Numbered from the stretch's first letter, positions 11,228 to 25,400 are shown. The stretch is DNA of 64,000 bases from Bromus sterilis (GCA_950022295.1 OX465596.1:127886501-127950500); one strand, 5' to 3'. The notes: a model not told the origin generated them from the letters alone. Numbers and translations: made by a program.

Positions 11228-14200
11228 TGTCGGGACCCGGGGTTAGCGTATGCAACACTCGCTACAACACAATCATATGGAGAGCCGAGAACCGTACCCA
11301 CTTGTCTAAGAAGACAAGGCCAAGAACGGAACGTTCTCGGAAAGCATCGAACGTGAGGGGCATCCCATCCAGGCCAGATGATCAACTGAAATGGGTCCTT
11401 GTCGTCCGCACAGAAGTCTAAATGACATGGGTGGTGAATTCCCATACTCATAGACAAGTCGCCTCAACCATACTATCGATTGTATTATAACCCTCACATA
11501 GACGTACTCCAGCCCGATCACTTAGTCGGGGTCTAGGGCGGGCTCGATCATACATCAAAGTGTGCGTGTGAAAGAGTCATGAACAATCGCATCGCGATGC
11601 CCCAAGCTGCGCACATCTAAGGGACACTTGGTGTATAAAAGACTGCCAGCCAGATCACAACAAAGGTCTCGAAAACCCATACAAAGGCATGCATGTTATA
11701 ATCATACACGCAACACACATGCCTTGTATGAATATCAGGTATCATTGCAATTCTCTACAAAGTATACAACTTTATTGATAACTCTTACAGAGTGCACACG
11801 TAGATCACGAGACCATGATCCAACATTAAATCAAACATGCGGAAGAAAATTATGTCTAGGTACAGACAAGTTTAACAAATGGCTTAAGAAGCCTTATTTA
11901 AACACAAGCCGTCCACGAGGGAACCAGTCTGCTGACTGGGACTACACTAGCTTGGTCTTTAGTCATCGAGCTCGAGGAATAATCCACCTTCGGGGTCAGT
12001 GGGTTCATCTAAAACATAGAATAAGCAAACATGAGTACAAAGTCGTACTCAGCAAGACTTATGTAGGAGCTATACTACTCATGCACATGAATCAAGGCAA
12101 AGGGGGGTGGGGTTCATAAGCAGAAATGCCAGCTTTGACTTAGCTAGTCCTGAACTACGGGTACCAGACTTGAGGTAAGAAGCGTACACGAGTCCACTAC
12201 CTGTCTCCAACCAATTACACCACTATGGTGCCTTCCTCGACTTCCCCACGAGAAAGCACGCCATAGCACTCACGCTTATTTTGGCAAGTTTTATAAGTAT
12301 CCAGTTCAAGTTGTCTAATAATCAAGCTAAGCTTTCCAAGAAGTCCCTTGCCGTGGACGCGGCTATTCGAATAGTTTTGTTAACCCTGCAGGGTTGTACC
12401 GCTACACACACATGACCATCAGTTACCGCCTTTGGCCTCGACATCATTCAAGGGGTGTCGGCGAGGATGTTCACCACAACACTTCGCCCACAGCTCCGTT
12501 CTAGTCCAAAGAGTTGCCTATCTGAGGGGGATCCGTATGGAAGTCCGGCCGAGGTTCCAGTACAGCCTGAAACGATGTGTGCAGGGTCCCAAGCCGGTCT
12601 TGGAAAGCCGTTCATCCATTTCGCAGACCGTGCCACAACCCTACCAGAACTCCGAACTACTGCGACTTCTAGGGTTCGAACGGGGTGAGGTACTAGGATG
12701 AGAAGGGTCAGTTAGCCCAATGTGTGGTTGCACTCTTCTTCTTGGATCACCACACAAGAACTCGGACTTAAGGCGGTGTTCAACGAGACATCCCACTGTG
12801 TACTCCTAGACAACCTCTCATCGTTCACCTTGTATTAGGGTAGATTCACCAACACAATTCCACCATCATCAACATGATCACTACCATCCCGACTCACAAA
12901 GAGCAACCTCATTGTAACTCTAAGCATGCAATAAGCAGTAACATTTTTAGCTGCCACATGATATCAACCAACTCCTACATCTGCTAGGATTGTGGTTTGC
13001 TTACTACTGTGACCAAATGATAGGTCATGCAAAGGAATGGGTTCAACTATGCGGTAGAAACGCATCATGGTAACCATCGTAAACAATGCATAAGCGAGAC
13101 TGAGAGGGAATTGCGTTTTTATCGACATGATCAATGGGGGTTTGCTTGCCTTGCTGACTAGTTTTAGTATCGGGGTCTTCAACGAAGGGGGCGGCCTCCG
13201 ATTCCAGTTGCACGTCTATTGAGCAAACAAAGCAATCAAGCGGTAAATGTAATGAAATGCTCAAACACATGATCAATATTGTGGTGGTGATGTTCATGGT
13301 CACAATGTTGGTACAATTCCATTTAAAAGAAGCCAATTGCAAAGTCATTTGCAAATGCTCTGCAAATTTGAATTCAAATTAAAGACATATGGATGTTTGC
13401 CACTGTTCACCCAATTTAAATTGGTCCAACATACAAACAAAGTCCATATTCACATTCCTTGGATTTTTCTGATAATTTTAGACATATTATTTGCCATATT
13501 TGGAGTTAGAATGAATATTCTATGAATTTCCAAAGTTTAAAGTATTTTCTGCCCTTTTCTGAATTAAATTAAATAAAATAAGCTTTACTGCATCAGCATG
13601 AGGTCATCCTGACGCCAGGGGGCCTCTGACCACTAGGACCCACATGTCAGTGGCTGTTCTGTTAATTAAAACGATTTAAATTAATTTGACTTAACAAAGG
13701 GGATTAAGTAGGGGCTGGGCCCACATGTCATCGTCACTAGCAGGTGGGGCCAAGGGGATTAAGGGCTGGGGTTATGTGCTAATGGAGTGCTCGTCGCCGA
13801 CGAGGTCCTGTTCACGCCGGAGCACGTCGGGATCGTGCTCTGGGTACGCGTTTGACGCGCTGCTGGCTCCGTTCGCGAGCTAGGAGTTGCCCGCGTCGTT
13901 CTGGAGTGGAGGGGGTGGCTGGGATGCACTGGAATGGCGCCGGCGTCGTGCCCTAGCGGCGGCAGAGGCCCGGGCTCGAGGCAAAGCTCGCCGTGGTGCT
14001 CTGGTTGAGCCAGCGATGCACGAAATCGTCGCAGAGGAGCAAGGCAGAGACGAAGGACATGGAGGCGGTGACGTTTGCGTAGCAGAGGCCAGTCGCCATG
14101 GTTCCCGACGGCGAGGAGCTTCGGCTCTCATGGCGGAACGGCACAGAGGAAGCAATCGAGTGCGTAGCTAGAGGCGTTCTGAGCTATGGCTCACTAGGAA

Positions 14201-15117
14201 CTCAACGGAGTTGGTGGCGAGGACGTAGGTGGCTTGCCGGAGACGCAATCGACGATGGCGCACGGCGGCCATAGACGAAGACGACGAATCGATTCGGCGG
14301 CTCCAGGGGGCTTCAGCTCCGCATCTTCTGCTTGAAAACTAAGACGGCTACAGCGAAGAGGACGGACAGGCTCTGCGGGCTTCTCGGCGTCGATGGCCAC
14401 ATCGGGGCACGGCGCTGAACTCCGGTGGTCTCGGCTTGGTGCGGTTTCTTACGAGAGAGAGCGAGTGAGCAACCACGGAGGGAGGGAAGTGGACGACGAC
14501 GACTTGGGACGTCTCCAAGCGCGAGACGAGGACACGGGGAAGAAGGAGGTGGCCAGGGCGTCGCCGGCATGCTCGCCACGGCGGCAGCAGCCTGGCTGGC
14601 GCGACGAAGAAGACCGGCCTGCTCCTGGGCTGGGCTGCCTCGGTTAGTTGGGCCGAAAACCATGGTAAGGCCCTTTTCTCTTTTTTTTTTCTTTTTTTTT
14701 CTGTTATTTGTTGTGCCTTGCTTAAAAAATAGCTAGGTATTTTATTCAATGCCCCAAATTTTTATATGGCCTCACAATATATATATCTAGCCACTTCTAA
14801 ACTTTGCAAATTTTTAAAATTCAAATTATTTGAACTTTAATTCAAATAGGGGTTTAAATTTAAATCCATGCTCCTGTTTGAATATTTGAAAAATCCATGA
14901 GCATGGGTTTGAATCCAAATCACTTTATATGTGATCACACTCATTTATGAGAGTTTTCAAAATTTCAAAAGGAATTTTTGGAGCAACTTGTCATCTCGCC
15001 TTTTGAATTAAATTCATCTAGGGTTTTTTCTCTCCCATTTCAATTTCTTTTGAAATTTTTATCATGAATGCAATGTAGCACTTGATCCTAGCACATACCT
15101 GACTTGGGGTTGTGACA
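11228..15117 (-). repeat. Element A 5' LTR
   Basis: 3890 bp, TGTCACAACC at 15117 to CCCGACA at 11228 on the minus strand. Layout from its start: an AT-rich 350-450 bp, a GC-rich block (about 14660-13780) whose sense-strand end has a GTGAGC donor-like site at 14194, a long AT-rich stretch, then R/U5 with the palindrome GCATCGCGATGC at 11589-11600. The hairpin next to the palindrome is degraded in this copy. Confidence 0.92.
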
Positions 15118-16968
15118 CCAGGCTCCGTACAACCTACTCGACTAAGCCAGAGCCCATATAGCCAGTGGTCGTACATGGAAGCTACTAGTCACTAAGTCTG
15201 TCCGATCTTTTTGAGCCTAGACGACGCCCACTTAGGGTGCACTCTCATGGGCGCATTTCCTTAGATAAGGTGCACGACCCCATGATGCCTTCCCTCCAAA
15301 CCATTCACAAACATTAGGGGTACAACCTGGTCTCGCCTTAGATAAGGTACGAGCCCCCAGGAAGCACTCCCTGCACATCCAGAGGTGTATTCTAATTAAG
15401 GTTTTCTAGTCAAGTCATTAAAATCTTTACACAGCTCAATCAAATCTCAAATCAATCCCTGTCTAGAAGCATAGCAATAAATAACAAGCACGTGCTAGGT
15501 TGTCTAAGCAAACATGATAAGATCATATGGCTACCCTACCAGGTTTGCAGTAATAATATATAGTAGCATTTCTACACATGCATAGGGTGATATTTTCTAC
15601 ATGCATGAGTAAAAATATAGGTTGTGAAATGGTCAAAGTATGACTTGCCTTGATCCTGTTCCTGACGATCACACTATTCATAGAACAAAGTGTTGCACTC
15701 CGGACAGTTTACACGATCACACAAATATAGCATTCAATACACCATATAACACATAAACAATGCAACAGTAAAAGAACCAAACAAAAAGCAAGAAGACCAA
15801 CTACACAGTAGCTAAACGATATCTACACGTCACCACGATCCCAATGCAACTGGAATCGGCGAAAACGGATACACCGTATAAAAGATACGGTCCCCGGAAG
15901 TTTGAATTTAAATCTTTACAAAATTCAAATTTGAAAACTGAAAACTTTTGAAAACTTAGGTCTACTGGATAGGATTTTTTGTAACGGTCGCAACGCAAAA
16001 AGAATTAACTAAAACGGAGCTACGGTTTAAAAGATATTGCGACTACCGTTCCGGGGTCTTTTCTGCCAAAAGGACTAATCCGCAAATAAAGTTTTTCGGA
16101 AAATGCGATCAGGTCCCTTGGGTTCTGACCGACGTTGCCCTAGACGCGGTTTTTTTTTCAAAATAAAACGGCATGATCTCGGCCTTCCTAACGCAGTTCC
16201 AGCCGGCGGGCGGTGGCGGCGCGAGGTGCGGCTCGACCCACGGCGAGGCGCGTGGGGTGCGGTGAGGGAGGGGTGGGGCGGGGCTCACCGTGGGGCGGCG
16301 GTGCTTGGCAGGCGCGTCGGCGGCGGTGGCGCGGAACGGCGGCGGCGGCGACTTCAGGCGGTTGGCGGGTTTCTGGTTTCGGGTGAAACCCTAGCGTTCG
16401 TGGGTCCGCGGGTATTAAAGACACGCCCCGGTAATTTTTTTATCAGAGTCGAAACCGACAGGGCGTAAAATAAATAAATAGAACAGGACACGGGTCAGCA
16501 GGCCCAAAACAGTTTTATAAAATGAACAGATAATTATTTTTAATTTCCGTTTTCACCAAAACTTTTAAAATATTAAAATTGAATTTTTGGCATTACCAAA
16601 ATATTCAATAAAAATAAAACTTTTGCAACTTATTTTTATATACTTTTAAATACTTTTCTGGCAATTTAAAAATACCGAAAAACTCCGAAAAAAGGTTGTA
16701 AAAATTGCCGGAGCATAAATAAGTTCCCAAAATATTTTTAGAAGTTATTCATAACCCCAAATTATATTTAAAAAGTCTCGAGAAAATATTTTAAACTATT
16801 TTCCAACATTTTAAAAATGGGGATAATTCATATTATATCATCTCCAATAAATTGCCTTGAGTTAAAAAATGTCTAAAATATCCATAAAATTCAAATAATG
16901 CAAAACTCCAGCTTGACATGCATATGATGATCTATTAACATCCGAATTTAGAAAATTGGGATGTTACA
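15118..16968 (-). repeat. Element E 5' LTR, 5' part
   Basis: U3 side of the E LTR, TGTAACATCCC starting at 16968 on the minus strand. It has a GC-rich block at about 16180-16440 and is otherwise AT-rich. Bases 15118-15122 are the right-hand CCAGG duplicated by A. No gene seen. Confidence 0.75.
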
Positions 16969-18649
16969 GAGCCGAGGCTTTCGTCAGCGTAACCCTTTAC
17001 GGTGAGCTCCTCATCAACTCCTCCATAAACGAGATAGAGATCCTTTGTTCTTCTCAAGTACTTTAGGATGTTCTTTACTGCGGTCCAGTGAGCCATTCCC
17101 AGATTACTCTGGTAGCGATTAGTCATACTAATAGCCAGCGCTAAATCCGGCCGGGTACATAACATAGCATAAATGAGAGAACCTATGCCTGAGGCGTAGG
17201 GTTTGAGGACATTTCCTCCTTCTCTTTTGATGTGGTCGGGCACTCAGTCACGCTTAACTTGACACCTTTTATAACTGGCAAGAGGCCTCTCTTGGAGTTA
17301 TCCATACTGAACCTTTTCAATATCTTGTCAGTATAAGTGCTCTGACTCAAAGCCAATAATCGATTAGGTCTATCTCTATAGATCTTAATCCCCAATATGT
17401 ACGCAGCTTCACCAAGGTCCTTCATGGAAAATTGTCCATTCAGATATTCCTTCACTTCTCCTAAGAATTTATTTTCGTTCCCTATTAGCAATATGTCATC
17501 TACATATAACACAAGGAATTCTACAGAGCTCCCACTCAGTTTCTTATAGACGCAGAACTCTTCGACGTTTTGGACAAATCCAAAAGCTTTAATGACCTCA
17601 TCAAATCGAAGATTCCAGCTCCGAGATGCTTGCGTCAACCCATAGATGGACCGTTGAAAGCCTGGGAAATCCAATAGGGTTCGATTACGTTGTTCAGCCA
17701 CACCGTTTCTCTGAGGTGTGCCTGCCGGCGTAAGCTGTGGTACTATGCCACAAGACTTCAGATGATTTCCAAACTCGTGACTTAAATACTCGACACCTTG
17801 ATTCGATCGAAGGTTCTTGTTTTTCTTTCCGAGTTGATTCTCGGCCTCATTCTGAAATTCCTTGAACCTTTCAAAGGTTTCAGACTTATGCTTCATCAAG
17901 TAAATATACCCATATCTACTCAAGTCATCAGTAAAGGTGACGAAGTAACGAAGACCATTGCGTGTGGGGACGTTCATGGGTCCACATACATATGTATGTA
18001 TGATCCCCAATAAGTCATCCGCACGCTCCATTATCCCATTGAATGGAGTCCTTGTCATTTTGCCCATGAGGCATGGTTCACATGTATCCAGGGATACAAA
18101 ATCCAATGAATCAAGAAGTACATCCTTATGAAGCCTCTCCATGCGCTTTATACCAATATGACCAAGTCGGCAATGCCACATCATCATGTTCTCTTCATCA
18201 CTAATCTTTAATATTTTGGCCTCTATATTGTTAATGTGACACACGTCACCATCGAGATCAAGTACGAATAAACCACGTTGCTCCGGCGCGTGAATATAAA
18301 ACACTTCATCCTTATAAATCGAACAACCAATTGTATCAGACTTAAAAGAATAGTGGCCTCGCTTCAAGAAAGATCCACTAACGATGTCCACACTCAATGC
18401 GGGTACATAGTAGCATTTATTCAGAACCAAAACTAATCCCGGAGGGACACTAAGATGCTTCGTGCCGTCCGCCAACACATCAATTTGACAGCCATTCCCC
18501 ACGCGCATCGTCACTTCGTCTTTCAGCAACCGTCTCTTATTCCTTAGGCCCTAAACGGAATTAGAAATATGAGCGACAGATCCTGTATCAAGTATCCAGG
18601 ATGTGTTCCCGGAGCTTGTCAAGAAAAGATCAACAATATGTATATCAAA
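16969..18649 (-). pseudogene. Copia pol of element F with internal in-frame deletion
   Basis: Minus-strand. The protease motif DTGS is encoded at 18589-18578, followed by a stop shortly after. The long frame 18529-17183 holds the gag-pre-integrase region (MWHCRLGHIG, then a CxxC zinc pair), integrase core (FVTFTDDLSRYGYIY; NQGVEYLSHEF) and, after a junction near 17670, the C-terminal half of reverse transcriptase (IYGLTQASRSWN; YVDD at 17506-17495). The end of integrase and start of RT are missing, yet the frame stays open across the junction. RNase H follows in another frame (17243-16969; SLIYAMLCTRPDLA) until element E cuts it. Dead copy; clade BARE/Angela by the order integrase-RT and by similarity. 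Confidence 0.9.
18635..18649. repeat. Left target duplication of the LINE
   Basis: AATATGTATATCAAA, repeated exactly at 26109-26123. Its two copies rejoin the Copia gag-pol sequence, proving the insertion. The last A residues could equally belong to the LINE tail. Confidence 0.93.
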
Positions 18650-18711
18650 GGTGGCCACTCCGGCGCCGGCAGCCACCCTTCTCGCCAGTTGTGAGGTGTC
18701 CTCTGGCTCCC

Positions 18712-21700
18712 ATGGCCCCCCTTTTGGACTTTTATCGAGGTAAGAAGTTCCAAGTAGAGGTGCGTAGAAAGTTTGGACATCCGGATTTTTTCTCCCCTGG
18801 GTTTAATCGCAAGGAATTCAGGTTGGTGGTCTCTTTCAGTCGTGCTTCATTCCGTTTGAATGTGCACACGGCTAGCATTGCTTTGCATGCATCTTTTGGT
18901 GGCTACTCTCAGGGTTTCCGTGTGCATCATCTTCATGATAGATTATTTGAGTTCTCCCTGGCTTCAAAGTCAGTTGGCTTTGAGGTTTACAATGTTGGTC
19001 GTGTCTCTTGCAATGATTTCGAGATGGTTTTCAGTCTCTGGGGTAATGGTGGCCCAAATTGGAGGTGCGAGGAAGAAAAATTTTATAAGGAAGAAGATGA
19101 TGAATGGACCACGGTTCGCCGTCATAGAAACCACGCCGACGGTGATAGCCGGAATCCAACATCTAGGCAGAGAGAATCGGTCTTCAACAGACTTTCTAAT
19201 TTGAATCAACCTTCAATGCCCGTTGATTCATACATCTCCAATGCTCCTCATGGTGTGGTCGGCCGCTTGGACCAGATTAACCCTGGGTTTAATTCCCGGG
19301 ATGGTGCGGGCACATTAATTTCCTGCTTTGCATGTGGAGAAGAGGGGCATGTAGCAAGATTTTTCATGAAACCAAGGCTACCTGGACTCCTATCTTGTCT
19401 TAAGTTCGACACGTTCCCATGCCCACCGGTGGAAACTTGGGGCCCAGGCGTCATTAATGACTGGTTTGCTGCGATTGGACCGGCCCCACGCGTCAATATA
19501 TGCTCCAATTTCAGGGAACTTTGTGAGGGTTTTTCCCTAACTTCAGGGCCAGACGAGTTCTTGCCTCTTCGGCTCCTTCCTCTTCTAGCTCTGCTGCTGC
19601 CGCCCCTTCTTCCCCTGCGGAGGTGCCCGTGGTTAGACGCCTTGCCATGGCAAACATTCCGATCAATCCGGAGCCCTTCGTCCCCCATGGAAAGGAGATT
19701 CTTCATGTGCCTGGCCGCAATGGCGTCTCCCATGTGGTCGTCCCGCGTCGAGCTCGCCGACATGAGGATTGGGCCATCGTCACAATCAATCCCCGACCAG
19801 CAGAGGTACTATTCCCCAATGTCAGTGCTATTGTGCATGAGTTCCTAGAGCAGGAGGCAGAACTTGAGATGCGGGATATCCAGCCATGTGCTTTCGGTGA
19901 GGCCTATGTTCGCATGAGACATGTCAGAGACCGCGAATGGTTGGTGCACCAGAGTCCACATGCGTTTGGGGATGTTTATCTTTCCTTCAGTAAGCACAAT
20001 GAAGGAAGAAACTGGAGAAGAGTGAACTTCAACAGAGTTTGTTGGATTCTGCTGATTGGGGTCCCCTTTGACTTCATCACCACTGAAGACATTGCAATGG
20101 CTGTGAGTAGGTTTGGCAGACTCATAAGCTGGGAAAATGATGAAGCTAATAAAGGAAGGGTAATTTCCAAGGTTAGGGTAACTGATTTGGATGAAATCCC
20201 CAAGAGCATCAGGTGGAGTGAAGGGGAACGTTTTGAAGAGGATGGATGGTCCTCCTCTGTGGAAATTCTCCAACAAGAGCTGTTGGGTGGGGGACCTGCT
20301 GATGAAGACCCAATGCCACCACCTGGAGTGGACCCACACCCACTTCCACTTGAAAACTTGGATTTCCCAGGCTTTCATGCTCTTTCTATGAATAATGGCC
20401 TCTTACCTTATGCTCCAGTGGAGGATGAAGATGTTGATGATCATTGGGACTTTCAGTTCCCTGGCCCAAATCACATTCAGATCAACCCCAATGTTAACCC
20501 TGCTGTACCTGCAAATGAAGGGATTAGTGACATAACCTCTGTGGCCTCTAGGAGCTCATTCAATATGATCCCAGATGGTAATGCTCATAACTTGCATGAA
20601 GATCCGTTTTTGCCTCTGATGCTTGAACCAATTGTTCCTGGTGGAATTGGATTGCTCAATATTCAGATGGCTTATGGGAATGAAGATATGGAGGAAGAAC
20701 AAATCCAATTAGAAGAGGGTGATTTGCAGCCACATGCTCCAAACAACATCAATCTACCCCCAGATGCCTCCCCAGGCCAGCAAGTGCAGATATTGGTACT
20801 GCAACTGGATATCCCTGTAGTGAATATGCCAGATAAGGAGGTGGCTGAGAATATGGCCCCTGAAGCTGATCCCATGGAAGTTGAGATTGAGGACTTGGGC
20901 ATTGCACCAGGGGAATCACCTGGACTTGCAATTTCGAGCCAAGTCCCTGAGCCTGGGCTTCATGTTGTGGTTAACTTGGAGCTACCTCCCAAAATCAGGG
21001 TACAAGAAGCTTCTGACTCCATAGCAAGATGCCGAGCCCCTATCAATTCTGGGCAAGAGGTGCTCCCTGATTCCACCACCAATTCACTCATTGTTGATGG
21101 ATTAGATGTTCCAATTCAAGCTGAAAGGGACCAAAGCAGCAGCAATTATGAGCATTCCACACTTTTGGTACAAGCTAGCTCTCAGATAGTTCAACCTGAA
21201 GGGCAGATGGCTAAGATCTCACCTGCAGAAGCTCCAATTGAGGATGAGATTTCCCAAACTTTTAAACTTTCCTACCTTGAACCTGCTTCCTCCTCACACT
21301 TGAATAGAGACTCAAATACTCTTTCTTACACACAAATACACTCTGAGCTCTCCATTGACATGGAATACATGCTATTCAATGAAACACTTGAGAATTTGGT
21401 GTATCTACTGCCTCAGGTTCTGTTAATGACTTTGACACTTCATTTGAATCTCTTAAAATGTCTGTTTATCCTCAGAAGGCATGGAGGTGTGGAAATTACA
21501 CTTTGCTCCTAGAGATTCAGAGTGTGCACAGCTTGCAAAAGTTCCTGTAAGTTGGTTTAACTTTATTGTGCATATGCTTACCTCCCCAGACCAGTATGAG
21601 CATGCTCAAAAATTGCTAAAATATCCCCTATGGAATATGATCACTGAAAATGATGCTAAGGAAAACTTCATCTTCCATATTCCTGATAAATGCCCTGTCT

Positions 21701-22098
21701 CCCAAGCCCCTGCCTGCAGATCTGCTGAAAGGAATTAGGAAGAGGTTAACAAGGAAGACAAATAGAATGAGCAGAGACCCATGAATGGACAATTGCAGGA
21801 GGGAGGGCCCCATGGAATCATCTCCAAAAAGAAGAGAGGTAAATCTGCCCTTCTTGACACTAAGGTGAGAAGAAGTGACAAAATCAGAACAATTAATGAT
21901 GTTTTAAAAGTGAAACCTTGCCCTGATATTAACTGCCTCCCCTGTAATGCCTCTCCTCCTGAACTACAAAAGAAAGTTGTTAAAATCTTGTCTGCCTCCT
22001 TTTGCAAGGTTGCTGACAATGAACTGGAGGAGAAAATCTCCAAGAGGCCCAAGAGGAAGTCTAAGGAGGAGATGGCCAAGGTGTCCAAGGAAAAGTAG
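18712..22098 (+). pseudogene. LINE ORF1 (nucleic-acid-binding protein), frameshifted
   Basis: Starts at ATG 18712 (MAPLLDFYRGKKFQVE). The first frame ends in a retroviral-type knuckle near 19324-19365 (CFACGEEGHVARFF), in which the fourth metal ligand, normally Cys, is Phe. The frame then shifts between about 19370 and 19600, and the second frame (to about 21512) carries an RNA-binding-like domain (RDREWLVHQ, CWILLIGVPFDF, VSRFGRLISWEND) followed by an acidic, Pro-rich linker. Another shift near 21480 leads to the C-terminal part, ending with a basic segment (KKKRGKSALLDTKVRRSD) and a Cys pair; stops lie at about 21738 and 21770. The order DUF4283-like/knuckle/basic tail is familiar from plant LINE ORF1 proteins. 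Inactive. Confidence 0.72.
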
Positions 22099-22407
22099 AA
22101 AGCTAGCTCTACTAGTCTTTAATGATTAGTCCAATCTTAGAGATGTTTTCTAAGTGGAATAAACTTCCACTTCCAGAGAACTGTGATTGCTGGAAAATTC
22201 TTTTGGTGTATTTGAACTGTAATAGTCTGCCAAAAACCTACCAATGCTATGTACTTGACTGCCTGTCATACCTGAACCATGTATGGCCCCTTTATGGTGA
22301 AATTATCTGCAATATGCTCTCTTGGATTGGCATGGGGAATGAGAATGTTTCTTATTCTAGTTGGACTTCTTTGTGTTATTACAATGAATAGCAACAGAAC
22401 TTAGAAT

Positions 22408-25400
22408 ATACTAAACTGGAATGTTAGGGGAATCAATGCTAAAGACAAATGGAATGCTATTAGTAATAAGATAGAGGAGAGATCTTGTGCTGTAGTTTGC
22501 CTGCAGGAAACAAAAAGAGAAGAATTTGACCTTCAGTACTTGAGAAAGTTTTCCCCTAAAAGGATTCCTAAAATTGTCTTCCTTCCATCTGTGGGTGCTT
22601 CTGGAGGAATCCTAACAGCATGGAATGATGCCATTCTAGAGGGAGAACTTGTTTTTCAAAACAAATTCTACCTTTCTGTGCAATTGACTAACAGGCTTTC
22701 AAATCGAACTTGGATTTTGACCAACATATATGGACCATGTTCATAGGAGGATAAAGTTGAATTTCTCCAATGGTTTAGTAACATTGACATGCCTGAGGAG
22801 TGTGACTGGATCATCATGGGTGACTTCAACTTCATTAGATCACCTGATGATAGAAATAGACCTGGAGGTGACATCAATGATATGCTTCTGTTCAATGAGG
22901 CCATCAGCAAGCTGGGACTCAGTGAACTTCCCCTAAAAGGCAGGCAATTTACCTGGTGCAACATGTAGGAGCATCCTTTGTTGGAAAAGTTAGACTGGTT
23001 TTTCACTTCAGCATCTTCGGTAACTTCATACCCTGCCACCATTGCCCTGCCCCTGCTAATCCAATTTCTGATCATCTCCCCTGCATGATTAAAATTGAGT
23101 CTAAGATCCCAAAATAAAGAATCTTTAGATTTGAAAATAACTGGATCAAACATACTAACTTCATGCCTATTGTTCAATCTGCTTGGAACATCCCTGTTGG
23201 ATATTCAGTTGCTGCAAAGAAAATCAATGCCAAACTCAAGAATGTCTGAAGGGCCCTGAAACTATGGGCCAAGACACTTCCAACCCTAATGATTGAGATT
23301 GGTAAAATGAATGAGTATATTTTCCTCTTTGACCTCTTTGAAGAATTCACAGATCTTACTGTGGAGGAATGGAATTGCAGAGTGCTACTGAAAGAGTATC
23401 TCCTAGATCTTCTTGATAGCCAGAAAACCTATTGGCAGTAGAGAGGGAAAATCAAATGGGTCAGGTTGGGAGATGAGAGCTCAGATTTCTTTCATGCTAA
23501 AGCTACCCTAAACAACAGAAACAACTCAATTGCAGTTCTGCATGACAGCGACAATGTAGATGTCTCTGACCATGATGGGAAAGCAGCTCTCCTCTGGAAC
23601 AGCTTCAAAAATAGAATGGGCTTTTCCAATGGGATAAACATGCACTTTGATCTCAGAGAATTATTTCACAGTTCCTATGACCCCCAAATTCTTCAGCAAC
23701 TTGAGTTACCTTTCTCTCCTGTGGAGATCAAAACAGTCATTGATGAGCTCCCAAATGGCAAGTCCCCTGGCCCTAATGGTTTTAATAATGAATTCATAAA
23801 AAAGTGTTGGTGCATCATTGGACCTGACATGGTGGAACTGATCCATGCTTTTCATGCTGGTACAATTTCACTTGAGAGTATCAACTCATCCTTCATCAAT
23901 CTCATACCCAAGATGGCAAACCCTTGTTGTGATTCTGACTTTAGGCCAATCTCTCTTCTGAACACTTCCCTAAAAATGCTAACAAAGTTACTTGCAAATA
24001 GACTCCAGAAAGTGATCCTACAACTTGTGCATGTCAATCAATATGGCTTCCTGAAAAATAGAGCCATCCAAGATTGCATTGGTTGGGCTTTTGAGTACTT
24101 GCACCTATGTCATAAATCCAATGTGGAGACCCTGCTCCTAAAACTGGATTTTGAGAAAGCTTTTGACACCATTGAGCACCAAGAAATTATAAAGATCCTA
24201 AAAGCAAAAGGTTTTTGTAGCAAATGGATCCACTGGATGGAGATGCTCTTCAACTCTGCTTCATCTGCTGTACTGCTTAATGGAGTTCCTAGCAAAAAGT
24301 TCTACTGCAAAAGAGGGGTGAGGCAAGGAGATCCTCTGCCCCCCTCTTTTTGTTTTGGCTGCTGATCTGCTCCAATCCATCCTTAATAAACCTTAAGACT
24401 TGGGATTACTGTCTGCCCCAATACAAAGCAATGCCTTCCCTAAATTCCAAATTTCCCAATATGCTGATGATACTCTGATTGTGCTCAAGGCAGATACTAG
24501 GAAACTGATGTATCTCAAGTCCCTCCTGAATACCTTTGCTGATGCCACTGGGTTGAAAGTGAACTGCCATAAATCTCACTTGGTTCCTATAAACATAGAT
24601 GACCTGAGGGTGGATCATTTTATCAATACTCTCAATTGTCAGAGAGGCCATTTTCCAATAACCTACTTGGGAATTCCCTTAGGCACTCAGAAAAAAAAAG
24701 TGGAGCATCTCTTGCCCATAGTCAAAAGAATTGAAAAAAGGCTTTATGGTATAGCAAACTTCCTGACCTATGCAGGCAGACTAGTGATGGTCAAATCAGT
24801 GCTCTCCTCAATAGCTATGTATTGCATGACATGCCTTGATCTCCCTGAAACTGTCAAACAGCAAATCAACAAATACTTCAGGCACTGTCTTTGGAGAGGT
24901 TCAAACATGGAGGATAAGAAACCTGCTCTTGTGGCATGGTCCTCAGTTTGTAGGCCCAAAAACCAGGGAGGACTGGGAGTCCTAAACATCAATGCCCAAT
25001 AGAATGCTCTATTCCTAAAAAACCTGCACAAATTATTCAACAGCCATGACATCCCATGGGATAAGCTGGTTTGGGAAGCCTACTACAACACTTGGCATCT
25101 CCCAGGTAGTCAAATGGTGGGATCTTTTTGGTGGAAAGCACAGGCTGCCCTCCTGGACCAGTTTAAATATATGGCCAGATGCACAATTGGAAATGGAGCA
25201 TCTGCATCATTTTGGTTTGACCTCTGGAGCACTCAATGCCTGCACATTCAGTTGCCTCACATTTTCTCCTTTGCTAAAAACCAGTCCATTTCTGTTCAAA
25301 AGTTCATGGCTACTGAATACATGGAGGATCTTTTCCATCTCCCACTTTCAACCCAAGCCTTCCAGGAGTTCCAGTTCATTGACTCACTTTGTCAAGAATT

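Larger units (their letters stand above)
2066..15117 (-). mobile_element. Tekay-clade Ty3 retrotransposon A, complete ends, deleted inside
   Basis: Minus-strand chromovirus bounded by a perfect 5-bp target duplication, CCAGG at 2061-2065 and 15118-15122. Parts in order are the 5' LTR (15117-11228), tRNA-Met primer site (11223-11212), a short leader, broken pol (about 10557-7641), the polypurine tract, and a 3' LTR (7696-2066) enlarged by a tandem duplication. ORF0, gag and protease, present in related element B, are missing. In one 250-bp stretch at the LTR ends I count about 18 differences between the two LTRs, so A is clearly older than B. The clade call rests on the chromodomain-like end of pol and close pol similarity to B. 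Confidence 0.92.
1..16968 (-). mobile_element. Ty3-type LTR retrotransposon E, partial, interrupted by element A
   Basis: Minus-strand element entering from the left edge. Visible parts in transcription order are the 5' LTR (16968 down to 15118, then 2065 down to 1275), the primer binding site (1272-1261), an extra ORF (1105-387) and spacer. The LTR starts TGTAACATCCC at 16968 and ends GTTGCA at 1275. It sits in the pol region of Copia element F: F coding sequence resumes at 16969, where the expected 5-bp duplication is GAGCC; the matching copy lies outside the window. The LTR was later split by element A. Gag and pol are not in view, so assignment to Ty3 rests on the tRNA-Met primer site and LTR style only. 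Confidence 0.7.

Noticed and set aside
16103..16468. 121-residue frame in a GC-rich stretch
   Set aside because: Lies in the E LTR, has overlapping frames on both strands and no recognisable domain.
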